A DNA stretch of 64,000 bases from Vicinamibacterales bacterium (lineage in GTDB: Bacteria > Acidobacteriota > Vicinamibacteria > Vicinamibacterales > Fen-181): the NCBI GenBank assembly GCA_036504215.1, contig DASXVO010000006.1, positions 45,261 to 109,260 of the forward strand, written 5' to 3'. The notes under the pieces were generated by a model. The model was given only the letters and a program-made list of their open reading frames with translations, did not search any database and was not told where the DNA came from. The position numbers and the translations under genes are program-made. This document shows, in pieces, positions 18,205 to 29,702 of this stretch. Every line of letters starts with the position of its first letter. Position 1 is the stretch's first letter.

Positions 18205-19920
18205 CTAGTATTTCCGCTCCACGGGCTTCCACTGATCGATTGCCACTGGCTTGTAGTCGAGCCGGGGTGGGCCGCCCGTGTACCACGCCAGCGTGTGCTT
18301 CAGCCACTGGTCGTCGTTGCGCGTGTCGAAGTCGCGTCGGGCATGGGCGCCGCGGGACTCCTCGCGGGCGATGGCTCCGACGATGGTCACTTCCGCGAGG
18401 TCGAGCAGGTTCTCGAGTTCCAAGGCGTGGAACAGGTTCGAGTTGTAGACTGACCCCTTGTCGTCCACCGCCGCCTGTTTGGAACGTCCGCGGATCTCGC
18501 GTACGACCGACAGACCGTGCGCCAACTCCTGGCCAGTCCGGAATACGCCGACATCGCGATCCATCATCGTTCGGAGTTCACGGCGCAGACCGTAGAGATT
18601 CTCCTTGCCCTGGCGCGTCATCAAGTCCTTGACGTGCGCCTGCCTTTCGGCGACGAGACGATCGGGGATCGGCGCTGGGTTGCCGAGCGAGGGGAGCGCC
18701 TTCACGATCTCGGCGCCCGTGATGCCACCCCAGACCAGGCATTCGCCCGTGGAGTTCGACCCGAGGCGGTTCGCGCCGTGCAGGGAGACCGCGGCCACCT
18801 CGCCGGCCGCCCAGATTCCGGCGATCCGCGTGAGGCCGTCGATGTCGGTCTCGACGCCGCCCATCGAGTAGTGCGCGACGGGCCGAATCGGGATCGGCTT
18901 CTCGATCGGGTCGAGGCCGATGAACTTGATGCAGACTTCGCGGATCAGCGGGAGTCGAGTGTTGATCCGCTCGGCGCCGAGGTGCGTCAGGTCGAGGTGG
19001 ATGCAGGGGAGGCCATCCAGTCCGGGAATACCTCGGCCAGCTTCGAGCTCCATCTGTTCGGCGCGCGACACCATGTCCCGCGGAGCCAGCTCCATCTTGC
19101 TGGGCGCGTAGCGCTCCATGAAACGCTCACCCTTGGCGTTCTTCAGGTAGCCGCCTTCGCCGCGGCACGCCTCCGTCATCAGGATGCCGTTGGGCACGAG
19201 CCCCGTCGGATGGAACTGGAGGAACTCCATGTCCTCGAGCGGCAGGCCTGCTCGGTACGCCATCGCCATGCCGTCGCCCGTCACCGTCTCGGAGTAGGTG
19301 GTGAATCCATAGAGCGTGCCCCCTCCACCTGTCGCGATGAGCAACGCCTTCGCGCGCAGGATGACCGTCTCGCCGCTCGGCGCGTGGATGCCGAGCAGGC
19401 CGGCGAACCGGCCGTTCTCCACGAGAATGTCGGTGACGAAGAACTCGTCGTACCGCGTGAAGCTCTTGTAGCGCAGGAGCTGATCGTACAGCGTCTGCAT
19501 CTCGAAGAACCCGGTCTTGTCCGCGGCGAGCGTCGCTCGTGGAAAGCTATGGCCGCCGAACGGCCGCTGCGCGATCCGTCCGTGTTCGTCGCGTGTCCAC
19601 GGGATGCCCCAGTGATCGAGTCGGAGGATCTCGTCCGGGATCGCATGGACGAACCGGCGAACGACATCCTGGTCTGCCAGGAAGTCGGAGCCTTTGTTGG
19701 TGTCCCACGCGTGGAGGTCGATCGAATCCCCTTCCTCTGTGCGGAGCACCGCGGCCGTCCCGCCTTCGGCGCACACCGAGTGCGCGCGCATGAGCTGGAC
19801 CTTCGACACGATACCGACGTCAACGCGGCCGTCGAGCCGCGAGCAGATTTCCACGGCGGCACGCAGACCGGCCAGCCCGGCGCCGAGAATGAGGACGTCG
19901 TGGGTCAGGCTCTGAGCCAT
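18205..19920 (-). CDS. sdhA: Succinate dehydrogenase/fumarate reductase flavoprotein subunit (first complex)
   Basis: The 571-residue protein starts with VLILGAGLAGLRAAVE (FAD dinucleotide motif), and HSVCAEGGTAAVL holds the histidine that binds FAD covalently. FHPTGLVPNGILMTEACRGEGG is the active-site stretch, and GANRLGSNSTGE follows. It oxidises succinate or reduces fumarate at the cytoplasmic face. A strong GGAGG site lies 6 bases before the ATG and a promoter-like TTGCAA-17-TAGAAT about 105 bases upstream, so it leads the operon. It differs clearly from the second SdhA at 21-23 kb, so this is not a recent duplication. Confidence 0.95.
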   Translation of the reverse strand: MAQSLTHDVLILGAGLAGLRAAVEICSRLDGRVDVGIVSKVQLMRAHSVCAEGGTAAVLRTEEGDSIDLHAWDTNKGSDFLADQDVVRRFVHAIPDEILRLDHWGIPWTRDEHGRIAQRPFGGHSFPRATLAADKTGFFEMQTLYDQLLRYKSFTRYDEFFVTDILVENGRFAGLLGIHAPSGETVILRAKALLIATGGGGTLYGFTTYSETVTGDGMAMAYRAGLPLEDMEFLQFHPTGLVPNGILMTEACRGEGGYLKNAKGERFMERYAPSKMELAPRDMVSRAEQMELEAGRGIPGLDGLPCIHLDLTHLGAERINTRLPLIREVCIKFIGLDPIEKPIPIRPVAHYSMGGVETDIDGLTRIAGIWAAGEVAAVSLHGANRLGSNSTGECLVWGGITGAEIVKALPSLGNPAPIPDRLVAERQAHVKDLMTRQGKENLYGLRRELRTMMDRDVGVFRTGQELAHGLSVVREIRGRSKQAAVDDKGSVYNSNLFHALELENLLDLAEVTIVGAIAREESRGAHARRDFDTRNDDQWLKHTLAWYTGGPPRLDYKPVAIDQWKPVERKY

Positions 19921-20025
19921 CCGGGGACCTCCTTCGATCCGATCTGGGACCCGTTCGGACGAAACGGACGCTAGCAGCGACGACTCACACGAGCCGGTGC
20001 CGCACGATCACAAGAGAGCGCGGGG

Positions 20026-20054
20026 ATTCTATCTCTCGACGCAAGGCGTTGCAA
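20026..20054 (-). promoter_or_regulatory. Candidate promoter of the sdhA-C-D-B operon
   Basis: On the minus strand TTGCAA is followed after exactly 17 bases by TAGAAT, about 105 bases before the sdhA start. Matches to the consensus are 4 of 6 and 5 of 6. It lies in the 457-base gene-free interval 19921-20377, where besides this and the hairpin at 20301 I see no gene. Confidence 0.55.
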
Positions 20055-20300
20055 GGTCGCGTTTGGCTGGAGGTCGTGCGCCGATCGGCGAGGGCCAGGT
20101 GGCCGCTCTTCCGGACTGGCATTCTCCTGTTGACGTCGGCGAAAGCGTGAGACGGTCGCTGACAACATGGTACGTATCACCTCTGCACTTTCGTCATCGA
20201 GTTGGGTGAGAGAAGTGAGAGGTACCACATTCGGTCGAGGGTTGCCCCAGGATGGTGCAAACTGGAGAAACGCGCGGCTGGCGTGCAGGAACTGCGTCCT

Positions 20301-20352
20301 CGACCGGTCTTTTCAACAGGGTTTTCCACAGATTCTGTTGAAAGCCCGGTCG
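20301..20352. other. Long imperfect hairpin containing DnaA-box-like sequences
   Basis: The arms 20301-20319 and 20335-20352 pair over 16 bp with a one-base bulge (core TTTCAACAG/CTGTTGAAA and outer CGACCGG/CCGGTCG). The top strand holds TTTTCAACA and, in the loop, TTTTCCACA, which resembles the DnaA box TTATCCACA with one mismatch. It lies 26 bases downstream of the second sdhB stop, so a terminator role is the simplest reading, although no T-tract follows. Confidence 0.5.
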
Positions 20353-20377
20353 GGGTGTACGGGGAGGTGACCTATTT

Positions 20378-21121
20378 TCAGCGGCGCCACAAGGCACGCA
20401 CGAATTCCCGACGGAGACACGCGATGTTGGCCATCGAAATTTCTTTTGGACACACCGCTTCGCACTCGCCTTCGTTCGAGCAACTGCCGAAGCCCTCGGC
20501 ATCCATTTGCGCAACCATCGCCGCCACGCGACGTCTGCGTTCAGGGTGCCCCTGCGGCAGCAGGGCGAGGTGCGAGATCTTCGCGCCGACGAACAGGACC
20601 GCGGACGCATTCTTGCAGGCCGCCACACACGCGCCGCAGCCGATGCACGCCGCGGAATCCATCGCCGCTTCCGCCGCGTCACGTGGAATCGGAATACTGT
20701 TGGCCTCAGGGGCGCCGCCGACGTTGACCGAGACGTAGCCGCCGGCCGCAATGATCCGGTCGAACGCACTGCGGTCGACCATCAGATCCTTGTGTGGCGG
20801 AAACGCCTTGGCGCGCCAGGGCTCGACGGTGATCGTGTCGCCATCCTCGAAATGGCGCATGTGCAACTGACAGACCGTGGTCGCGTGTTCGTGGCCGTGC
20901 GGCACGCCGTTGATCACGAGGCTGCACATGCCGCAAATCCCCTCGCGGCAGTCCGAGTCGAAGGCGATCGGGTCTTCGCCCCTGCGGATCAGGTTCTCGT
21001 TGACGACGTCCAGCATCTCGAGAAAGGACATGTCGGGCGAGATGTCCTCGGCGTCATAGGGCACCAGGCGGCCCGCGTCGCTGCCGTTCACCTGGCGCCA
21101 CACCAGAAGTTTGAGATTCAT
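20378..21121 (-). CDS. sdhB: Succinate dehydrogenase/fumarate reductase iron-sulfur subunit (second, B-type complex)
   Basis: The start at 21121 gives a 247-residue protein with [19 protein letters not shown] for the [2Fe-2S] cluster, [13 protein letters not shown] and [14 protein letters not shown] for the other clusters. This sequence type pairs with a single five-helix diheme anchor (as in Bacillus SdhB or Wolinella FrdB), unlike the first SdhB. It starts 5 bases after the sdhA stop; an in-frame extension further upstream would lie in sdhA. It is the last gene of the sdhC-sdhA-sdhB operon and ends before a large hairpin. Confidence 0.93.
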   Translation of the reverse strand: MNLKLLVWRQVNGSDAGRLVPYDAEDISPDMSFLEMLDVVNENLIRRGEDPIAFDSDCREGICGMCSLVINGVPHGHEHATTVCQLHMRHFEDGDTITVEPWRAKAFPPHKDLMVDRSAFDRIIAAGGYVSVNVGGAPEANSIPIPRDAAEAAMDSAACIGCGACVAACKNASAVLFVGAKISHLALLPQGHPERRRRVAAMVAQMDAEGFGSCSNEGECEAVCPKEISMANIACLRREFVRALWRR

Positions 21122-21126
21122 AGAGC

Positions 21127-23072
<1,946 letters not shown>

Positions 23073-23076
<4 letters not shown>

Positions 23077-23741
23077 GGTCTGCCTCCGAAGAAGAACGCC
23101 CAGAACGGGATGACGATGAAGCCGCTGGCGATCAGGATCGCGACGATCTTGCCGAGCGCCAGGACATAGCGCGTGTAGCGCGGGTCATCGATACCAAGCG
23201 ACTCGAACGAACTCGAGAACCCGTGCCACAGGTGGAACCCGACCAGCACCAGACAGATCTCGTAGAAGACGATGTGCAACGGGTCGCGGAAGAAGTCGAT
23301 CACGAGGCCGTAGAGATCCCGCCGCCCCGCGATCTCGCCGGCCGGCCCGTACTTGAAGGCCCGGACGTGCAGGACGACGAAGACCGCTGTCAGCAGGCCC
23401 GTGTAGATCATCGTGGTCGAGGCCAGCGATTTTCGGCTCGGCGATCCAGCCCACCGTTTCTGCTCGTAGCCGGACGGCCGCGCCTGCCGATTCCTCCACC
23501 ACATCATCACGGTTTTCCAGATGTGAAGGGCGAAGACCGCCGCCAGCCCGAGTTCGATCGGGATGACCAGCGGGTTCGAGATGAGCGCGTGAGCGTAGCC
23601 GTTGAACGTCGTCGGGCCCAGGAACAGCAGCGTGTTCCCAATGAGATGGACGACGAGGTAGAGGAACAGCAGCAGGCCCGTCACCGCGATCAACAGTTTC
23701 TCCGCCACCGACGACGAGAACACGTTCCAGCGCGGCGTCAT
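23073..23741 (-). CDS. sdhC: Diheme cytochrome b anchor of the second succinate dehydrogenase
   Basis: The 222-residue protein has five predicted membrane helices, beginning [17 protein letters not shown], and histidines in [20 protein letters not shown] and [12 protein letters not shown] suited to bind two b hemes. This matches the SdhC/FrdC family of B-type complexes, which usually use menaquinone. It heads the operon: a TTGCGC-17-TATAGT promoter lies about 115 bases upstream, and its stop overlaps sdhA. Confidence 0.92.
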
Positions 23742-23860
23742 GGGAACACTCCAGGGTCGGTCACCGGCGCGGGGGCACGCCTCTGACCCTGATGCTGCAC
23801 GTCCCGCACGGACGAGAGGACGCGCGGATCGATTGTGATGAACAGGTGCCCGTTGGGTGG

Positions 23861-23889
23861 ACTATAGTGCAAGAACTCCGTTCGCGCAA
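23861..23889 (-). promoter_or_regulatory. Candidate promoter of the second sdhC-A-B operon
   Basis: On the minus strand TTGCGC is followed by a 17-base spacer and TATAGT. The -10 is part of the palindrome ACTATAGT. It lies in the 277-base divergent gap 23742-24018 shared with sucC, which otherwise holds only the sucC promoter. Confidence 0.55.
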
Positions 23890-23944
23890 GAGCTCGAGCG
23901 TTCCGACCCGCGGCGCGCGTGATCAGCCTGCGACTGGCGGTGGC

Positions 23945-23973
23945 TTGACGCTGGACACAACGCTGGCTAGCAT
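23945..23973 (+). promoter_or_regulatory. Candidate promoter of sucCD
   Basis: TTGACG, a 17-base spacer and TAGCAT precede the sucC GTG by about 45 bases. The -35 matches the consensus at five of six positions and the -10 at four. Confidence 0.55.
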
Positions 23974-24018
23974 GGCTGCACTGTCGGCAGGTCATTCCAT
24001 TCAAACAGGACGAGGACT

Positions 24019-25182
24019 GTGAAAATCCACGAGTACCAGGCCAAGGCCATTCTCGCGCGGCATGGCGTACCGGTCCCGCGCGGGGAACTGGCGCAGAGTC
24101 CCGCCGACGTCGAAGCCATTGCTCGGCGTCTGGGCGGCACGGTGGTGGTGAAGGCGCAGATTCATGCCGGCGGGCGCGGCAAGGGCGGCGGCGTCAAGCT
24201 CGCCAAGTCGCCGGATGAGGCTGTCGACATCGCGCGCCACATGTTCGGCATGCGCCTGGTCACGCATCAGACCGGGCCGGAGGGGCGGATCGTCAAGCGC
24301 ATCCTCGTCGAGGAGGGATTGCAGATCGCGCGCGAACTGTACCTCGGCCTCGTGCTCGATCGGGCCGCCGAGCGACCGGTGATCATGGCGAGCCCGGCAG
24401 GTGGCATGGAGATCGAGAAGGTCGCGGCGGACACGCCGAACCTGATCTTCAAGGCGCACGTCGATCCGGCGACCGGCCTGATTCCGTTCCAGGCGCGCAG
24501 CCTGGCGTTCGCGCTGGGCCTCGGCGGCGCCGCGGTGGGCAAGGCAGTGAAACTCGTCGCCGCGGTCTACGACGCGTTCATGTCCACCGATGCCTCGCTG
24601 ATCGAAATCAACCCGCTCATCGTGACGGCGGACGGCGAGCTGGTGGCGCTCGACGCCAAGATGAACTTCGATGACAACGCGCTCTTCCGTCATCCCGACA
24701 TCCGGGAACTGCGCGACCTCGACGAGGAGGACCCGCTCGAGACCGAAGCGTCGAAGTTCTCGCTCAACTACATTCGCCTCGACGGCACGATCGGCTGCAT
24801 GGTCAACGGCGCGGGCCTGGCCATGGCGACGATGGACATCATCAAGCTGGCCGGCGGCGAGCCCGCCAACTTCCTCGACGTCGGCGGCGGCGCGACCGCG
24901 GAGCAGATCAAGAACGCGTTCCGAATCCTCACGACCGACAAGAACGTGCGGGCCGTCTTCGTGAACATCTTCGGAGGCATCCTCCGTTGCGACATCCTCG
25001 CCGAGGGCCTCGTCGCGGCGGTGCGCGAACTCGGCGTGGCGCTGCCGATTGTCATCCGGATGGAAGGGACCAACGTGGAGAAGGGCAAGCAGATGCTCCG
25101 CGACAGCGGTCTGAACTTCACCACGACCGACGCGGTGGACCAGGCGGCTGCTGCCGTCGTGAAGCTGGCGGGAGGGCGCTAA
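24019..25182 (+). CDS. sucC: Succinyl-CoA synthetase beta subunit
   Basis: The 387-residue protein begins [19 protein letters not shown], the SucC signature, and has an ATP-grasp domain ([22 protein letters not shown]) and a C-terminal CoA-ligase-like domain ([30 protein letters not shown]). With SucD it interconverts succinyl-CoA and succinate with nucleotide phosphorylation. The start is GTG at 24019, preceded by an AGGACGAGGA ribosome site. The stop overlaps the sucD start (TAATG). Confidence 0.97.
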   Translation: MKIHEYQAKAILARHGVPVPRGELAQSPADVEAIARRLGGTVVVKAQIHAGGRGKGGGVKLAKSPDEAVDIARHMFGMRLVTHQTGPEGRIVKRILVEEGLQIARELYLGLVLDRAAERPVIMASPAGGMEIEKVAADTPNLIFKAHVDPATGLIPFQARSLAFALGLGGAAVGKAVKLVAAVYDAFMSTDASLIEINPLIVTADGELVALDAKMNFDDNALFRHPDIRELRDLDEEDPLETEASKFSLNYIRLDGTIGCMVNGAGLAMATMDIIKLAGGEPANFLDVGGGATAEQIKNAFRILTTDKNVRAVFVNIFGGILRCDILAEGLVAAVRELGVALPIVIRMEGTNVEKGKQMLRDSGLNFTTTDAVDQAAAAVVKLAGGR

Positions 25183-26048
25183 TGGCAGTCCTACTGGACA
25201 AATCGACCCGGCTGCTCGTGCAGGGGCTGACCGGACGCGAAGGGACGTTTCACGCGAAGCAGGCCGCGGAGTACGGGACGACGATTGTCGGCGGTGTGAC
25301 GCCGGGCAAGGGCGGTACGATGCACGAGGGATGGCCCATCTTCGACACCGTCGAGCAGGCCGTCCGCGAGACCGGCGCGAACGCGTCGCTGGTGTTCGTG
25401 CCGCCGTCGGCCGGCGCCGATACGATCATGGAAGCCGTCGCCGCCGGCCTGCCGCTCGTCGTCTGCATCACCGAGGGAATACCGACGCTCGACATGATGC
25501 GCGTGGTGACCTTCATGCGCGGCACGGCGACGCGGCTCATCGGACCCAACTGTCCCGGCGCGATCTCTCCGGGCAAGGCGAAGGCCGGGATCATTCCTGG
25601 GCACATCTGCAAGGAAGGGCGCGTCGGGATTGTGTCGCGCAGCGGGACGCTCACCTACGAGGCCATACAACAGACGACCCAACTCGGTTACGGCCAGACG
25701 ACGTGCATCGGCATCGGCGGGGATCCGATCATCGGGACGACGTTCGTCGACGCGCTGCGACTGTTCAACGCGGACGCCGAGACCGAGGCCGTCGTGATGA
25801 TTGGCGAGATTGGCGGGACCGCGGAAGAGGAAGCCGCGGTGTTCATCGAGACGGAGTTCACCAAGCCGGTGGTGAGTTTCATCGCCGGCCAGACGGCACC
25901 GCCCGGGCGCCGCATGGGCCACGCCGGCGCGATCATCGCGGGCGGAAAGGGCACGGCCGCCGAGAAGATGGCGGCGCTGACCGCGGCCGGCGTCCGCGTC
26001 GTGCGAAGCCCCGCCGAGATCGGCGCGGCTGTCAAGTCGGTGCTGTAG
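25182..26048 (+). CDS. sucD: Succinyl-CoA synthetase alpha subunit
   Basis: The ATG at 25182 gives a 288-residue protein beginning [21 protein letters not shown], with [42 protein letters not shown] and the active-site histidine region [15 protein letters not shown] longer frame from 24987 would lie inside sucC. Together with SucC it forms the cytosolic CoA ligase of the TCA cycle. A short hairpin follows at 26070. Confidence 0.97.
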   Translation: MAVLLDKSTRLLVQGLTGREGTFHAKQAAEYGTTIVGGVTPGKGGTMHEGWPIFDTVEQAVRETGANASLVFVPPSAGADTIMEAVAAGLPLVVCITEGIPTLDMMRVVTFMRGTATRLIGPNCPGAISPGKAKAGIIPGHICKEGRVGIVSRSGTLTYEAIQQTTQLGYGQTTCIGIGGDPIIGTTFVDALRLFNADAETEAVVMIGEIGGTAEEEAAVFIETEFTKPVVSFIAGQTAPPGRRMGHAGAIIAGGKGTAAEKMAALTAAGVRVVRSPAEIGAAVKSVL

Positions 26049-26069
26049 CGCTGTCGCTCCGGGGGGCAC

Positions 26070-26087
26070 GACCGTTCATCGACGGTC
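26070..26087 (+). terminator. Short hairpin after sucD
   Basis: GACCGT and ACGGTC pair across a 6-base loop 22 bases after the sucD stop, with no T-tract. It is a weak terminator candidate. Confidence 0.35.
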
Positions 26088-26149
26088 ATGACTCCCGGAG
26101 TGACCATTTCCCGGGTATCGTCCCGCCGTCACCATCCCTTCGCCCAACC

Positions 26150-26158
26150 TGCTATACT
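26150..26158 (+). promoter_or_regulatory. Extended -10 element upstream of korA
   Basis: TG-C-TATACT lies 77 bases before the korA start. No consensus -35 is visible, as expected for an extended -10 promoter. Confidence 0.45.
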
Positions 26159-26234
26159 TTCCTCATAATCCACCGAAAGTTCACGCCCGGTGCGCTCGGT
26201 CGGCGCACCGTGTACCCGAACGTGGGGAAGGCGA

Positions 26235-28070
26235 ATGACACCTCCAGAGCTCGCTGTGCAGGAAGCGACAGCCGAACGGGCCGTGCGTCGCGTCGTGAAC
26301 GACCTTTGCATCCAGGTGGCGACGGTCAACGGCTCGGGCAGCCAGACGGCCAATCTCGTGCTGCTGCGGGCCCTTTTTCAGATGGGCATCCCGGTCTCCG
26401 GGAAGAACCTGTTTCCGTCCAACATCGCGGGTCTGCCCACCTGGTTCACGATCCGCGCGAGCCGCCACGGATACATCGGCCGCAAGAAGGAAATCGACGT
26501 GCTGGTCGCGATGAACCTCGAGACGGCGCGCGAGGACGTGCTGGCGATGGAGCCGGGTTCCGTCGTGCTCTACGACGAGACGTTCAAGCTGAACGCCGTG
26601 CGCGACGACCTCATCTTCTACCCGGTGCCGTTCGACAGGCTCGTGGCGCCCGTCTGTCCCGACGCGAAGCTGCGGAAACTGGTCCGCAACATGATCTACG
26701 ACGGCGTGCTCGCACGCCTGCTCGGCATCGACCTGGCGTACATGGACAAGGCGCTGACCAGGCAGCTCGCGAAGAAGGCCAAGGCCCTCACGCTCAATCA
26801 GGCGGCGCTCGGCGCGGGCTTCGAGTTCGCCGCTACCAGCCTCGAGAAACGCGACCCGTTCGTCGTCGAACCGATGGGGGCGACGGCGGGGAAGATCCTG
26901 GTTGAAGGCAACGCTGCGGCGGCCATCGGCGCCATGATGGCCGGGGTGACGGTCGTGACCTGGTATCCCATCACGCCATCGTCCAGCGTGTGCGAGACGC
27001 TCACCACCTACATGCGCAAGTACCGCATGGACAAGGACACGGGAAAGGCGACGTTCGCGATCGTGCAGGCCGAAGACGAGTTGAGCGCGCTCGGGATGGC
27101 GCTCGGCGCCGGCTGGATGGGCGCGCGGTCGATGACCGCAACATCTGGTCCCGGCATCTCGCTGATGTCCGAGTTCACCGGCCTCGGCTACTACGCGGAG
27201 ATTCCGACCGTCATCTTCGACGTGCAGCGCGTCGGCCCGTCGACCGGGTTGCCGACGCGTACCGCGCAAGGCGACATCCTGTCGACCGCCTTGCTGTCGC
27301 ACGGCGACACGCGGCACCCGATGTACCTGCCGTGCTCGGTGTCGGAGGTGTACGAGATGGCGATCGACGCATTCGACCTGGCCGAGCGCCTCCAGACCCC
27401 GGTGTTCGTGATGAGCGACCTCGACCTTGGGATGAACACCTGGATGTCCGATCCGTTCCGGTACCCGGACAAGCCGCTCGACCGCGGCAAGCGGCTGACG
27501 ACCGACAAGCTCGCGGAGCTGGGAGACTGGGGACGGTACAAGGACGTCGACGGCGACGGGATTCCCTATCGGACGACGCCAGGAGACGGGCTGCCGGTGT
27601 ACTTCTGCCGGGGGTCCGGTCACAACGAGCACGGACAATACAGCGAGCGGGCCGCCGATTACGTCGCCAACATCGACCGTATCAATCGCAAGTTCCAGAC
27701 CGCGCGAGCGCTGATGCCACCCGCGGTCGTGGACGCGGTTCAGGGTGCACGGATTGGCATCATCGGGTACGGGACCAGCCATTGGGGAATCCTCGAGAGC
27801 CGCGATCAGTTGAGGCTCGAGGCGGGCGTCGAGTCCTCCTACCTTCGTCTCCGCGCGTTCCCGTTCGGACCGGAAGTCGCCGACTTCGTGGCAGCGCACG
27901 ACCGGGTGTACGTCGTCGAGCAGAACCGGGACGGCCAGATGGCGGGGCTGCTCAAGCTCGACCTCGACGCGACGCTGCTCCACCGGCTCCGGAGCGTGCT
28001 GCACTACGACGGCATGCCGCTCGATGCCAGGACTGTGACCAACGAGATCCTGACGCAGGAAGGACGATAG
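26235..28070 (+). CDS. korA: 2-oxoacid:ferredoxin oxidoreductase, fused gamma-alpha subunit
   Basis: The ATG at 26235 gives a 611-residue protein. Residues about 1-200 form the gamma domain (VNGSGSQTANLVLLRALFQMGIPVSGKN). From about residue 220 comes the alpha (pyrimidine-binding) domain with EGNAAAAIGAMMAGV, TWYPITPSSS, EDELSALGMALGAGWMGAR and TATSGPGISLMSE, and a C-terminal transketolase-like domain. This fusion is the usual KorA form in many aerobic bacteria. With KorB it reversibly converts 2-oxoglutarate and CoA to succinyl-CoA using ferredoxin. Location directly after sucCD favours 2-oxoglutarate as substrate, though pyruvate or branched-chain oxoacids cannot be excluded by sequence. 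Confidence 0.92.
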   Translation: MTPPELAVQEATAERAVRRVVNDLCIQVATVNGSGSQTANLVLLRALFQMGIPVSGKNLFPSNIAGLPTWFTIRASRHGYIGRKKEIDVLVAMNLETAREDVLAMEPGSVVLYDETFKLNAVRDDLIFYPVPFDRLVAPVCPDAKLRKLVRNMIYDGVLARLLGIDLAYMDKALTRQLAKKAKALTLNQAALGAGFEFAATSLEKRDPFVVEPMGATAGKILVEGNAAAAIGAMMAGVTVVTWYPITPSSSVCETLTTYMRKYRMDKDTGKATFAIVQAEDELSALGMALGAGWMGARSMTATSGPGISLMSEFTGLGYYAEIPTVIFDVQRVGPSTGLPTRTAQGDILSTALLSHGDTRHPMYLPCSVSEVYEMAIDAFDLAERLQTPVFVMSDLDLGMNTWMSDPFRYPDKPLDRGKRLTTDKLAELGDWGRYKDVDGDGIPYRTTPGDGLPVYFCRGSGHNEHGQYSERAADYVANIDRINRKFQTARALMPPAVVDAVQGARIGIIGYGTSHWGILESRDQLRLEAGVESSYLRLRAFPFGPEVADFVAAHDRVYVVEQNRDGQMAGLLKLDLDATLLHRLRSVLHYDGMPLDARTVTNEILTQEGR

Positions 28071-28079
28071 GGCTGGAGC

Positions 28080-29132
28080 ATGACCATGACGACGAGCGCG
28101 ACCCCGGCACCCGGGAAGAAGGTCAACCGCATCGGCCTCGAACTCTCCGCCTACCGCGGCGGGAAGAGCACGCTTTGTGCGGGATGCGGCCACAACGCCA
28201 TCTCCGAACGAATCGTCGAGGCATTCTACGAGATGGGCGTGGACAGCCGGCGGGTGATCAAGCTCTCCGGCATCGGCTGTTCGAGCAAGAGCCCGGCGTA
28301 TTTCCTGGGCCAATCGCACGGCTTCAATTCGGTCCATGGGCGCATGCCGTCGGTGGCGACGGGTGCGATGCTGGCGAACACGGATGTGACGGCCATCGGC
28401 GTCAGCGGCGACGGCGATACCGGGGCGATCGGACTCGGCCAGTTCGCCCACCTCATGCGCCGCAACGTGCCGATGATCTATATCGTGGAGAACAACGGCT
28501 GCTACGGGTTGACGAAAGGGCAGCTGTCTCCCACCGCGGACATTGGATCCACGCTCAAGAACGGTGTGGTCAACGATCTGCCGGCGATCGATCTGTGCGC
28601 GCTGGCCATCGAACTCGGCGCCAGCTTCGTGGCGCGGTCGTTCTCGGGCGACAAGAAGCAGATGGCCTCGTTGCTCAAGGCCGCCATCGCGCACCGGGGC
28701 ACCGCGATGCTCGACATCATCTCGCCCTGCGTCACGTTCAACGACCACGAGGGATCGACCAAGAGCTATTCCTACGTGAAGGACCACGAGGAGCCACTCG
28801 AGGAGATCAGCTTCGTGCCGTTCTTCGAGGACATCACGGTGGACTACGAGCCCGGGACCGTGCGGCAGGTGTCGCTCCACGACGGGTCGACGGTGTTCCT
28901 GAAGAAGCTCGCGGGTGACTACGATCCCACCAACAAGGCGACGGCGCGCCGCGTGATCTACGAATCCGCCGCACGGGGCGAGTTCGCGACGGGCCTGATC
29001 TACGTGGAGCCCAGCCGTCCCGACTTCCTGACGCTGCTGAACGTGATCGACCAGCCCCTCGCGTCACTGCCGACCGAGAAGGTCCGCCCCTCACGCGAGG
29101 TGCTCGAGGCGATCATGGACAGCCTGCGCTGA
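28080..29132 (+). CDS. korB: 2-oxoacid:ferredoxin oxidoreductase beta subunit
   Basis: The 350-residue protein has the thiamine-diphosphate fold: LCAGCGHNAISERIVEA, GIGCSSKSPAYF, VHGRMPSVATGAMLAN, GVSGDGDTGAIGLGQF (the GDGD metal/TPP motif) and ENNGCYGLTKGQ. Two cysteines in CAGCGH and one in GIGCS are cluster-ligand candidates. It lies 9 bases after korA. No dedicated ferredoxin gene follows; the next gene is ndk. Confidence 0.93.
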   Translation: MTMTTSATPAPGKKVNRIGLELSAYRGGKSTLCAGCGHNAISERIVEAFYEMGVDSRRVIKLSGIGCSSKSPAYFLGQSHGFNSVHGRMPSVATGAMLANTDVTAIGVSGDGDTGAIGLGQFAHLMRRNVPMIYIVENNGCYGLTKGQLSPTADIGSTLKNGVVNDLPAIDLCALAIELGASFVARSFSGDKKQMASLLKAAIAHRGTAMLDIISPCVTFNDHEGSTKSYSYVKDHEEPLEEISFVPFFEDITVDYEPGTVRQVSLHDGSTVFLKKLAGDYDPTNKATARRVIYESAARGEFATGLIYVEPSRPDFLTLLNVIDQPLASLPTEKVRPSREVLEAIMDSLR

Positions 29133-29273
29133 GCAGCAGAACGCGTGGTTCGCTGAACGGAGAACGCCGCTGTCCCTCCTTGTCTCCTGCTCACCGCTCG
29201 GATCGATGCCTGAGTGGCGGTGACCGCGTGTCGCTGCGGCCCGTGATCCGGCGGGCGTCCCGTTGGGCTGGTG

Positions 29274-29279
29274 TACAAT
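29274..29279 (+). promoter_or_regulatory. -10 element immediately before ndk
   Basis: TACAAT ends 9 bases before the ndk ATG, with no ribosome site between. Transcription should start about 3 bases before the ATG, predicting a near-leaderless mRNA. Confidence 0.45.
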
Positions 29280-29288
29280 TGCGGGACT

Positions 29289-29702
29289 ATGGAACGCACA
29301 TTCGCAATCATCAAGCCCGACGCCGTCGGCCATCGGCTTGCCGGCCAGATCGTCGGCCGGATCGAGCAGGGCGGGTTTCAGATTCGTGCCATGCGCCTGG
29401 TCCATCTGACCAAGAAGGAAGCCGAGGGCTTCTACGCCGTTCATCGGGAGAAACCGTTCTTCAGTGGGTTGACCGACTTCATGTCTTCCGGGCCGGCCGT
29501 GGTGATGGTGCTCGAGGCGCCCGACGCGATCCGGAGGTGGCGTGACTTGATGGGCGCCACCGACCCGGCCAAGGCCGCTCTTGGGACGCTGCGGAAGGAG
29601 TTCGGTACCTCGATCGGGAGCAATGCGACACACGGCTCGGACGCACCCGAGACCGCGGCGTACGAGATTGGCTATTTCTTCCAGGGCATGGAGCTGATCT
29701 GA
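29289..29702 (+). CDS. ndk: Nucleoside diphosphate kinase
   Basis: The 137-residue protein begins MERTFAIIKPDAV and contains FYAVHREKPFF, SSGPAVVMVLE, RKEFGTSIGSNATHGSD with the catalytic phospho-histidine, and EIGYFF, all standard for Ndk. It balances nucleoside triphosphates in the cytosol. An upstream in-frame ATG at 29271 would lie in the -10 region, so 29289 is preferred. The neighbouring sucCD generate a nucleoside triphosphate, a pairing that makes metabolic sense. A heptamer repeat array begins at the ndk stop codon. Confidence 0.97.
   Translation: MERTFAIIKPDAVGHRLAGQIVGRIEQGGFQIRAMRLVHLTKKEAEGFYAVHREKPFFSGLTDFMSSGPAVVMVLEAPDAIRRWRDLMGATDPAKAALGTLRKEFGTSIGSNATHGSDAPETAAYEIGYFFQGMELI

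Noticed and set aside
20301..20352. Possible replication origin
   Set aside because: Only one near-consensus DnaA-box-like site and one weaker one are present; no dnaA, dnaN or gidA gene and no AT-rich unwinding region are nearby.
26181..28880. An 899-codon minus-strand frame opposite korA and korB
   Set aside because: Composition is shadow-like and both Kor genes on the other strand are unambiguous.
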